Both the position numbers and the translations under genes were made by a program. Of a stretch of DNA of 60,328 nt, positions 52,776 through 60,328 are shown piece after piece (within the stretch, counting starts at the first letter, position 1; each line of letters starts with the position of its first letter). The notes under the pieces were generated by a model. It saw nothing but the letters and a program-made list of their open reading frames with translations. It ran no database searches and was not told where the DNA came from. Source of the stretch: Mikrocytos mackini (lineage: Eukaryota; Endomyxa; Ascetosporea; Mikrocytida; Mikrocytiidae); the NCBI GenBank assembly GCA_030180075.1, contig JASNJN010000083.1:1-60328 (forward strand), written 5' to 3'.

Positions 52776-54383
52776 ATGAACAAAGAACATTATATCATAG
52801 ATAGCAGTTTCCCATGCTCTTATTGTTATAAATCCCCTAAGAAGAACCTTAAAAACAGGGCAGTAGTTCTAAGATGCGGGCATCTCGTGTGTAGAGGGTG
52901 TGAAAAGAAACAAGGCGGTAGAGTTCCAAAGTGTCCCTCATGTGGCTTAGAAAATGTACATAGAGGGATAACGCCCTTTTTTAATAAGGACAGTCATTTA
53001 TTTTCCGAAATAAGACTACAAAGGAGTGAAGTTTTGTCTTGGATTGAAAAATTAACTTTGAAAGAACAAAACAATCAAAAACGGCTTAGAAACAAACTTG
53101 AGTATTTCAATCACGCCTTACATCGCATGAATTTAAATGGCGAGGGAGATGCGCATCCTGATTTTAGAACTAGGACAACCGACAACACATGTAACACCTT
53201 TGCCGAAATTCCATTACCAACCAAGTCGGTAAATATTGTAGACATATACACTCATATACATTTTAGGTGGACAGTTTGCAATGCACATGGTTTGCGAATA
53301 GCGTACAATATAAGACCCAACAAACTAGTTTTGATACTTCCAGATAAAACAACAAAAGTTTTCGTCCTACCTGGGACATACATCCACATACACCAAATGG
53401 CGTTCATTAAAAACTCGCCTACTCTAATCGTAACGGTGTTTACTCATCTAATGGGAAGTTCGCCCATGGAGAGTAAATACTTTATTATAAACTATGAAAA
53501 AGGAGAAATAAAAGAAGGAGGATTTTATCTGGATGCCTATGTAATGAATATTTATGATGTCGTTGATGTTAAACATAAAATAGGCTTAACTTTTATTGAT
53601 TACAATTCACAAAGAATAGTTTATTATGAACTAAATGAGAACATGGAAATTGTAGGAGATATGTTGTACTTTCAAAACTATTGTGTTGACTTCCTAGTTT
53701 TAGCAGAAAGAACGATATTATTAGATATAGATAATATATTATATTTTGTAACATTTGAGGAAGGAGGAAATCAATATATTGAAATAAACGACCTGGTTTG
53801 TGAAAATGTTATACAAAAAATAAAGAAAGGCGATGTAGTAGGATTAATGGGTGTCTGTTATACATATAACTTTAAATTAAAAAAAAATACATTGGAACTT
53901 GAAGAAAAAAAATATAATCGTAATGAAGAACGTCCTTTTTATGCATTTCGAATAATACATAAAGAAAAATCCACACTAGTATCTATTGATCTTTTTGATT
54001 ACATTGAAGAGGGAGAGAACAATAAGATGGTGATTTTTTATACAGTAAAGATGAACGAGGAGGAGGTCACATTTAAAATATCCTCATGTAGTTTTGTTGA
54101 TGATTACTATCTACAGATGCTTAAAAGAGACTCGATTATTTATGAAAACTATTATTATTTTAATAGACGATTATATTGTTTGTTAGAAATTCGTGTGAAT
54201 GACTTTGATGGATATTTACTTAAAAATATGGAAGGAGGAAAAGATATTGTTTTTTATGATAGTAAAAAGGGACGTATGTCTCTTGTCTATGAGAACATGC
54301 TAAATGTCTTTGGAAATTTAATAGTAAAAGAAGAACGTAATAGATTGATATTTTATGAACTAGATAGCTCTAAATTGGATTAA
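52776..54383 (+). CDS. RING-finger protein, divergent partner
   Basis: 535 codons from ATG 52776. A RING-like finger (CSYCYKSP ... RCGHLVCRGCEKK ... KCPSCG) occupies about residues 14-60. A helical linker (~75-120) and a long strand-rich region follow. This is the same architecture and length as the neighbour on the minus strand, but low sequence identity, so an old inverted duplication is likely. A ubiquitin-ligase role is inferred from the RING alone. The frame is intact and no TE lies between the two genes. Confidence 0.82.
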   Translation: MNKEHYIIDSSFPCSYCYKSPKKNLKNRAVVLRCGHLVCRGCEKKQGGRVPKCPSCGLENVHRGITPFFNKDSHLFSEIRLQRSEVLSWIEKLTLKEQNNQKRLRNKLEYFNHALHRMNLNGEGDAHPDFRTRTTDNTCNTFAEIPLPTKSVNIVDIYTHIHFRWTVCNAHGLRIAYNIRPNKLVLILPDKTTKVFVLPGTYIHIHQMAFIKNSPTLIVTVFTHLMGSSPMESKYFIINYEKGEIKEGGFYLDAYVMNIYDVVDVKHKIGLTFIDYNSQRIVYYELNENMEIVGDMLYFQNYCVDFLVLAERTILLDIDNILYFVTFEEGGNQYIEINDLVCENVIQKIKKGDVVGLMGVCYTYNFKLKKNTLELEEKKYNRNEERPFYAFRIIHKEKSTLVSIDLFDYIEEGENNKMVIFYTVKMNEEEVTFKISSCSFVDDYYLQMLKRDSIIYENYYYFNRRLYCLLEIRVNDFDGYLLKNMEGGKDIVFYDSKKGRMSLVYENMLNVFGNLIVKEERNRLIFYELDSSKLD

Positions 54384-54588
54384 TTATATATTGTGTATGT
54401 ATGAGGCAAAGATATTTACAATGGCGAAATGTTTATTTGTTAAAATTTATTAACAAAATTATCAAGGTTTTAATCATTGTTATTTTGGCCATTTTATGAT
54501 ATACGATTTCCATATTGTTATTCAAATGATTGGAATAATCCTTTTATAAAATGTAAAACAAAAACTTATCCAATTAAATACAATTCAA
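54384..54588. other. AT-rich convergent spacer
   Basis: Non-coding, between the RING gene stop and a partial ORF on the other strand. Confidence 0.35.
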
Positions 54589-54797
54589 TCATTTCTCATA
54601 TATGTGCGATATTCTATCTGCTGATCTGATATAGATGTCACTATCTTCAGAGTGGTATGAAATATCCGATTCTTCTGATTTATTCTCTTCAATTCGTCTA
54701 TCATTCAAATGTTCATCGTTGTTCGGGATAATTCTATTTGTTGGTTCTAAGATCTCTTTAAGAACATCGTCTTTTTTGTTTGTTGTTGAATGATCAT
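54589..54797 (-). pseudogene. C-terminal gene fragment cut by a MITE
   Basis: The minus strand is open for about 69 codons and stops with TGA at 54589-54591. The peptide is acidic and Ser/Glu/Asp-rich (IEENKSEESDISYHSEDSD), as in disordered protein tails. It has no start codon; the frame begins where the TAGGGCTC repeat (54798) interrupts it. Codon-like composition and absence of stops support a real gene end, but the family is unknown. Confidence 0.4.
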
Positions 54798-54840
54798 TAG
54801 GGCTCCCAAAAGCAATTTTTTCAAAATTGCATATGATTAT
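54798..54840. mobile_element. Left-end fragment of the TAGGGCTC MITE
   Basis: TAGGGCTCCCAAAAGCAATT and the following TTTTCAAAATTGCATATGAT match 4788 and 32915, then homology ends. No right end is present. Confidence 0.65.
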
Positions 54841-55227
54841 TATTAGATTTAATAAAAACGAACGGAAGATTTTCTTATTTTTTGTTGTTTTCGTCCACTA
54901 TTAAGGGCATAGCAAGTGTATTGTCATTTATTAGGTATTATAACCCTGGGCAATCTCTTGTATAGTTACCTGTTGTAAGAAATAATCACTTTTTTTAAAT
55001 ATAATGTATATTGAATTATTAACCAAGCCAGAACTGGAATCTAATCTGTAGACATTAGTCTGGTAACATATAAGACAGGCAAGGGGGTTTTAGGGATGTA
55101 CTGGGCTGTGTATTCAATGGTATTTGTATTTTAAAAAAATTAAATTTTAAATTTTAAACAACTCAATTATAGAAATACTCGATCAATCCGCTTCCATGGT
55201 AGAATACAACAATTCCCCAACATATAT
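54841..55227. other. AT-rich spacer before MULE3
   Basis: No gene. An AAATTTTAAATTTTAAA run at about 55140-55157 resembles the start-proximal motif, but no ORF follows it in either direction. Confidence 0.4.
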
Positions 55228-55451
55228 ACTTAACATATTTTATAGGAAATAACATTCAATTTTTTTAACATATATTTTTTATTCAAAACACACAGTTGTT
55301 GTTTATTCTTTTTAATATATCAAAGTACCTTTTACAAGTATTATAAATATCTAATATTTGTGTTATATCGTTTTAAATTTTAAATTTTTATAATGGATTG
55401 CCATCTATGCATACGCAATTTTACAACAACCAAAGCGCTTAATATACATAT
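55228..55451 (+). repeat. Left TIR of MULE3
   Basis: 224 bases, inverted at 59750-59973. It contains the A/T motif, the ATG at 55393 and the first ~20 transposase codons. Confidence 0.95.
55370..55392 (+). promoter_or_regulatory. AAATTT-type motif before MULE3 transposase
   Basis: TTTTAAATTTTAAATTTTTA ends two bases before ATG 55393, and is present again in the right TIR facing inward. Confidence 0.6.
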
Positions 55452-57753
55452 CGCAAAAACACACAATAAGAATAACGCCAACAGAATCGTGTGTGACCAG
55501 TGTAACCTAACATATGCTAACAAACAAACTTTAAAGTTCCACAGAAACAAATGTGTAAAGATTATCAATGAAATCCAATACCATTTCCCCTGTAATCTCT
55601 GTGGAATCAAGACCATTTATAAACGAGTAGATTTTCAAGCGCATCTTCTGAATGTTCACAATATAGTAGAAACACCTTACAAAATTATTTATGGCAATAA
55701 AGATGACGCAACCAAATACTTAAATTCCCTAATGTTTGGCGATAATACAACTTTCCATAAAACTACGGGAGATAAAGAACTATCCACAAGAATCATATCT
55801 TATTATTCATGTAATAGCTGCACTGACAAAGAGCGGTGTGTATCTTACATCAAATTTATTGCCAATGCAAATGGAAAGTACAAAATTACATTTCTATTAT
55901 ATCACAACCATAGCACTAAAATTGATAACGTAAAATTGGACCCACAGTTTAAACTTGAACTGATTAATAAGATAAAGAATGGAGTCGAAATAAAGCATAT
56001 TTATAAGTGTTTGATTGAAAATGCGGATCCCGATATAAGTAGTAAAAGAGACATGATTAACATGAATTATTTAAGGTATCTTAAATATCGATACAGCTCT
56101 CCAGTAAACTGCACAATATACGACATCAGTGGTCTAAGATTTATAATAAAAACCCTAAAAGAAAACAAAAAAATTAAGTTTTCAAAACTTAAAACTCCCG
56201 AAGAGAAAATAGAAAACCACCCAGAACTTGACAGTTCGTTTTTTATAGCATTTACAACAGAACTACAGTTTGAAAGACTTAAAACATTTCCGGTTAACAT
56301 TCTCATGGCAGACTCGACATTTTCCACTAATCATTACAATTACCCTTTGGTTGTGATCGGAACATTGGATAATAAATTAAACTTTGTTCCCTTTCTTTAC
56401 ATCATAACTAAAAATGAGAATACAGAAATTATTACATACGTTCTTGATCCATGGAAAACAAATTTAAATTTTGAAATGAGTCCAAATTTTGTCATGTCTG
56501 ATTTAGCACCAGTTTTCTTTAATTCAATAACCAACTCTATTGGCCGTTCTGTTAAGTGGCTATTCTGTCAATGGCACTTCAAAAAGGCCGTAAAAAGACA
56601 ATTAGTTCGAAAAGTCAAATGTCAGGATAACAGAGAATCCATAGAAAAAGAATTCGAATATATTACAAAGATTTCCAATACAAGAACATTGAAAACTCGT
56701 TTGACGGCATTTATTAGGAAGTGTTGGAAAATAGAGCCGTTATTTGCAAAATACTTCGAAACACAATATATGGAAAGGGTTGACAATTGGTCACTTGCCG
56801 GGCGCGTTGAATCACCGGTAAATACCAATATGTTTGTAGAATCCTACTTTGGACAACTTAAAACAATGATACTCTGCAGCAATTCTAAGAATCGTTTGGA
56901 TTCTTTACTAAATTCCCTGGTTATTTTCGAAAAGCACTTATTGATGAATTATATGCGGTCCGAAGCATCATCACAGGTACAATTTTCAAGTTATAGGTGT
57001 AAAATCGCACTAAAGAAACACAAATTGGCAGAAGAATTAAACGAAACACGATTTAAATACGATGAGTTGTCTTGTAAAATGAAATACAAGAAATATTTCA
57101 TTGAATATGGGACATGTAGAGATTGCAGTATAAACTGCAAATTAGTCTGTTCGGCATGTTCTATATGCTACTATAGATATAAATGTACATGTTTAAGTTT
57201 CTTGCAGAAAAAAGAAGTATGTAAACACATACATAAAGCCCATCAGATTTTAAAGTCTAATCAATCTATTGAGTGTTTAAAATCACAACAACTTCAAGAT
57301 ATTGGTCCCGATAAATACAACATACATGAAGATACAACTTTGGAATCTGGGATATTCACAGAAAATAGCATGAAAGACATGAATAACAAATATACGCCCG
57401 ACGCCAAACAACTTATGGATGAAAATCATATTGACAGCAGAGAAACAACATGTACAAATCAACCAAACAAGGCTGAACATGTTTCCCCCAATATACTTGC
57501 ACCAAAAGATAATGGCCAAATGAGTAAAGATTATTTAATATCATTAAAGAGTGAAATTAAAAACTACCTTGACGAAATAACGAAGAATGTTCATGAAAGT
57601 GTTGATTTTATAAAGTTGGATAAACTTAGAAGTGATCTACAAATTATTAAGAGCTTTACGGAATATGAATGTCCTGATAAATTTACACCAAAACGAGATA
57701 AAGGTTTAAAGAAAAGGCCACCAACACAAAGAAGTTATTATAATCAGAAATGA
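55393..57753 (+). CDS. MULE3 transposase with N-terminal C2H2 fingers and SWIM domain
   Basis: 786 codons, intact. Three C2H2-type fingers (residues 3-24 CHLC ... HIAKTH; 35-52 CDQC ... H; 65-88 CNLC ... HLLNVH) precede a FLYWCH-like region (YYSCNSC ... YHNHS). The DDE core has Asp near 307 (MADSTFSTNHY), Asp near 370 (VMSDLAP) followed by CQWH, and Glu near 483 (MFVESYFG). A SWIM finger (CTCLSF ... CKHIH) is near 597-612. The tail is Lys-rich. MULE2 has the same plan and length. The tandem C2H2 array is a likely TIR-recognition module. Confidence 0.93.
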   Translation: MDCHLCIRNFTTTKALNIHIAKTHNKNNANRIVCDQCNLTYANKQTLKFHRNKCVKIINEIQYHFPCNLCGIKTIYKRVDFQAHLLNVHNIVETPYKIIYGNKDDATKYLNSLMFGDNTTFHKTTGDKELSTRIISYYSCNSCTDKERCVSYIKFIANANGKYKITFLLYHNHSTKIDNVKLDPQFKLELINKIKNGVEIKHIYKCLIENADPDISSKRDMINMNYLRYLKYRYSSPVNCTIYDISGLRFIIKTLKENKKIKFSKLKTPEEKIENHPELDSSFFIAFTTELQFERLKTFPVNILMADSTFSTNHYNYPLVVIGTLDNKLNFVPFLYIITKNENTEIITYVLDPWKTNLNFEMSPNFVMSDLAPVFFNSITNSIGRSVKWLFCQWHFKKAVKRQLVRKVKCQDNRESIEKEFEYITKISNTRTLKTRLTAFIRKCWKIEPLFAKYFETQYMERVDNWSLAGRVESPVNTNMFVESYFGQLKTMILCSNSKNRLDSLLNSLVIFEKHLLMNYMRSEASSQVQFSSYRCKIALKKHKLAEELNETRFKYDELSCKMKYKKYFIEYGTCRDCSINCKLVCSACSICYYRYKCTCLSFLQKKEVCKHIHKAHQILKSNQSIECLKSQQLQDIGPDKYNIHEDTTLESGIFTENSMKDMNNKYTPDAKQLMDENHIDSRETTCTNQPNKAEHVSPNILAPKDNGQMSKDYLISLKSEIKNYLDEITKNVHESVDFIKLDKLRSDLQIIKSFTEYECPDKFTPKRDKGLKKRPPTQRSYYNQK

Positions 57754-58619
57754 GTGGTTTAAATAAATATTAAAGAGGTGATTATATATGTTTTGACGTG
57801 GTTAATTGCAATGTTTTAATATTTAATATATTAATAATTTAATAACTCAGATAGTTTGTCTAGTTCGTTTGAATAATAGCTATTTTCATTTCTGATCCAA
57901 CAACCTTATGTTTTAATTTGAATCCTATCCATTTTTTATTCCCCACATATTATAATGATTATAACTTTAATAAATGTACCGTAATGAAGACAACGCCTAC
58001 AAAGGAGATGATTGCCCTTTATTTGACTATATTATCTGAGTAACTTAGAACGTACTTTTATTTAATACAACCTTTGTTTAAAATGGTCAATACATATTTT
58101 CCAGGAATAGCTGCATTATGTGACAAATTCTTTGTTTGACTTGTGTGAAATAGAATCGATTATGATTTGTCTACGTGTATATTGTAAGTTCCTGCCGTTA
58201 GGAAGTTCTTAAAAGTAGGAGAATGTAAATTAACTGATTTAAAAGCTAATTTAAATCGAATAACTCTGTAGTCTATGGATATCGAATATGTATCGCTCTA
58301 ATATACCGGTTAACTGCAACAAACTCTTATCATATTGTATACAAGCCGGTGCATCGATATTTCCCTCTAAAATTTTGCTGTGAGGATAGTTTCTTTTATG
58401 ACCTTTATGTATTGCTATTTTCAGTTATGGAATGATTATCCGTTATTTGTTTATTGTCATGTTGTCTGAAATGGGGATTGGTGTGTCTTTTCTGTATTTG
58501 TAAAATTTTAAAATTCCCATATATTTAAAACAGGTTTACTCAGGCCTTGTAAGCCAGAATACAATAATATTCCAACCAACTACTTTGTAACATTCTGAAT
58601 TACCGATTTGGTATGTAGA
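57754..58619. other. AT-rich 3' interior of MULE3
   Basis: No gene or repeat that I can support. Confidence 0.45.
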
Positions 58620-58862
58620 ACAAATTCTAACCAATACAGGAAGCTACGAATCTACAAGTAGTATTGATATTCTACTAGGTCACATTTAGAAACTCTAAGA
58701 ATTCCACGGCCAGTGGCAAGAAATCAAAGGACACAGATCTGTTCGAAAGCTACAGGTAGTGTAGATATTCAGCTAGGTTACTATTTAGAAACTCTAATAA
58801 TTCCACAGCCAACGACAAGGAATCAAAGGACACAGAGCTATTCGCAAACTACGGGCTCTTTA
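58620..58862 (+). repeat. ~99-bp tandem repeat inside MULE3
   Basis: Between about 58638 and 58860 a ~99-bp unit is present a little over twice; TTTAGAAACTCTAA recurs at 58685 and 58784, and AATCAAAGGACACAGA likewise. The period is a multiple of three and one frame is open (58713-58943), repeating RNQRTQ ... ATGS at 33 residues. It could be the relic of a repetitive protein or chance in a short tandem array. No homologue is recognised. Confidence 0.6.
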
Positions 58863-59661
58863 CAAGTATGTCCTCTATATAATACGTTCGATTTGGTTAT
58901 GTGGGTGTATGATCAAATTTATTGGAATCGAAACAAAGAATGAACAACCTATTTTAAAGATACATGGTTTGTTCGATTTATATGTAATCATAGTCTTTTA
59001 AAGACTTTCTAGGGGGGTGCTATCATAGAATAAAACACAATCTTATTATAATTTGATCCTGGTAATTAATTTGCAATTATTTAATCAAAATATATTCTGT
59101 AGGGTAACTTTAATTCAAATATTAAATTCATATAAATTGAGACAAATCTGTAATTTAATTGTAAGGATTGAAATAAATATCAAATTCCTTATTTTTATCG
59201 AAAACATTTAATTATATTTAAAATTATAAACGTATTTATTTCCTTACAATATTTTTACCAGTCTTTTGGCTTATTTGCAAAGGCTTAAACTTTGTAGTTA
59301 ACATTCTTAAATTACATTCACCTCCATAATAACATTATATGGTTGTTATCATTACTATTCGTCGTTATTTATAATGTATCCACCTTTGGGCCAAATATAC
59401 ATTATTCATTCAACAGAGTGAATAGGTTAGTTCCTTTACACTGAGTTCAGTCGGAATACTGTTTGCTGTTATTCATTGAGCGATTAGGAGCGGTATTTAT
59501 GTTCTTTATTGGAAAATGTTATCTGCATTTCTATGTTCTATGGTATAGAATACATTTACTAGACCAAAAGAATATTCAACAGTCTTATATACTCTGCGAT
59601 AACATATACAATGATTTGAAGTCTGGATGTCCGCTATAAGGTGTTAGAAACGAATCAGAAT
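58863..59661. other. Non-coding interior before right TIR of MULE3
   Basis: AT-rich, with stops in all frames. Nothing recognisable. Confidence 0.4.
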
Positions 59662-59808
59662 TTAAGTTTTGGAAATGAAAAACAAATGATGAGAGATTAT
59701 AATAAACGAAACATATTTATACGAGTTGTTTGCGGGGTTTACTAAGACTATATGTATATTAAGCGCTTTGGTTGTTGTAAAATTGCGTATGCATAGATGG
59801 CAATCCAT
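59662..59808 (-). CDS. Right-TIR truncated transposase ORF of MULE3
   Basis: The inverted TIR repeats the A/T motif, ATG (59808) and first 20 codons, which encode most of the first C2H2 finger. The frame runs ~28 codons into unique DNA and stops with TAA at 59662, giving a 48-residue peptide. It mirrors the right-TIR ORF of MULE1 (15477-15722). Expression is not shown. Confidence 0.45.
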   Translation of the reverse strand: MDCHLCIRNFTTTKALNIHIVLVNPANNSYKYVSFIIISHHLFFISKT

Positions 59809-59973
59809 TATAAAAATTTAAAATTTAAAACGATATAACACAAATATTAGATATTTATAATACTTGTAAAAGGTACTTTGATATATTAAAAAGAATAAAC
59901 AACAACTGTGTGTTTTGAATAAAAAATATATGTTAAAAAAATTGAATGTTATTTCCTATAAAATATGTTAAGT
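59750..59973 (-). repeat. Right TIR of MULE3
   Basis: Inverted copy of 55228-55451, equal in length. Its last bases include an ATG (59965) that by chance opens the frame of the adjoining gag fragment. Confidence 0.95.
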
Positions 59974-60328
59974 GCAGTAACACCCACAAAGGCACGCGCG
60001 GAATTCTTTAGTTCAATACAAGGAAATGGCGCAGTGCAAGGGTATATCGACAGATTATGTCGCGTAGCCGCCGAATGTGCATTCGGCGAGTTAGAAAAGG
60101 ACTTGTTGAGAGACAAGCTCATTCATGGGCTCTCCAACATGGGCCTGAGACAGGCACTAATAGCCAGAAGCTCCGCAACTGGGGAGTAGACCTGCTCAAC
60201 AGTGAAGCAGAGTGAAGCGAGCAGACCACCTATGACGGAGGAGCCTTATATGCCGCTAAGAAGACCAAAACCAAGGCCGCCTATGAGATTTATCCAGGCA
60301 CATGAAAGGCCAGTAATACATTGCAATA
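59974..60328 (+). pseudogene. Retrotransposon gag fragment
   Basis: From the MULE3 end the frame reads a capsid-type segment (AEFFSSIQ, YIDRLCRVAAECAFGEL, LLRDKLIHGLSN), characteristic of LTR-retrotransposon gag. A TAG at 60187-60189 interrupts it; the same frame continues Pro/Arg-rich to the window end, finishing VIHCN, which may start a C-x2-C zinc knuckle. The N-terminal part was removed by MULE3 or a rearrangement. It does not match the gag of gypsy B. The gene runs past the window. Confidence 0.75.

Larger units (their letters stand above)
55228..59973 (+). mobile_element. MULE3: complete Mutator-like element with 224-bp TIRs
   Basis: Arms 55228-55451 and 59750-59973 are nearly perfect inverted repeats beginning ACTTAACATATTTTATAGG. 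Between them are an intact transposase gene and ~2 kb of non-coding DNA. The flanks AACATATAT and GCAGTAACA do not form a 9-bp duplication. The right flank is gag coding sequence and the left flank is not, so one side may have rearranged. Arm identity and an intact ORF suggest recent activity. Confidence 0.92.

Noticed and set aside
1-60328. tRNA and rRNA genes
   Set aside because: No T-arm consensus in a plausible cloverleaf and no rRNA core sequence was recognised by eye; a tRNAscan or Infernal run would settle it.

Overview
The window looks like a transposon-choked stretch of a eukaryotic parasite genome, most likely a microsporidian with an expanded genome. The reasons are: intronless AT-rich genes; almost no 5' leader; an AAATTT-type A/T motif pressed against several start codons, including that of gamma-tubulin; and a TE complement known from large-genome microsporidia (Ty3/gypsy, Mutator-like, hAT, Tc1, Merlin). 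I cannot name the species. The likely cellular genes are few: a TFIIB-like core (19815-20621), a PHD-finger protein (20849-22709), a truncated P4-ATPase (42123-43343), an AAA-ATPase/nuclease protein broken by one stop (43617-45644), gamma-tubulin (45834-47261), an unrecognised possibly papain-like protein (47443-48183) and a head-to-head pair of RING-finger genes (51117-54383).

Layout. 1-5260: edge palindrome, an N-terminal hAT transposase fragment and two direct copies of an AT-hook protein gene, each cut by a MITE-like element. 5288-12458: nested Ty3/gypsy elements A, B and C; B carries a 383-bp hAT-type MITE with a perfect 8-bp target duplication, C sits in B's 3' LTR, and another TIR element sits in C. 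12506-16033: an apparently complete Mutator-like element (MULE1) with ~497-bp TIRs. 17094-19472: MULE2, one stop codon from intact. 19815-23886: TFIIB, PHD gene and a hAT transposase remnant. 26056-35281: gypsy D, MULE4 and MULE5 relics. 35282-40022: AT-rich DNA with hAT-like non-autonomous elements. 40017-42122: a gypsy integrase relic joined to an intact Tc1 element. 42123-54383: the gene-bearing segment, with a Merlin fragment. 55228-59973: complete MULE3 with 224-bp TIRs, followed by a gag fragment to the window end.

How the parts relate. Most TE genes are decayed by only one or a few lesions, while MULE1, MULE3 and Tc1 have uninterrupted transposases, so these may be recently active. Several TE genes use the same A/T start-proximal motif as gamma-tubulin. 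In both complete MULEs the promoter, start codon and first transposase codons lie inside the terminal repeat, so each element has a second inward-facing promoter and truncated N-terminal ORF at its far end. Small non-autonomous elements with GC-rich subterminal palindromes and, where testable, 8-bp duplications fit mobilisation by a hAT transposase, of which two partial genes are present.

The most unexpected structural point is that the Tc1 element at 40628-42122 has a P4-ATPase gene on one side and an unrelated gypsy integrase on the other, each reaching exactly to the TA. This implies recombination between Tc1 copies or an assembly join. Scattered N bases lie at or near several abrupt junctions, so some junctions may be assembly products.
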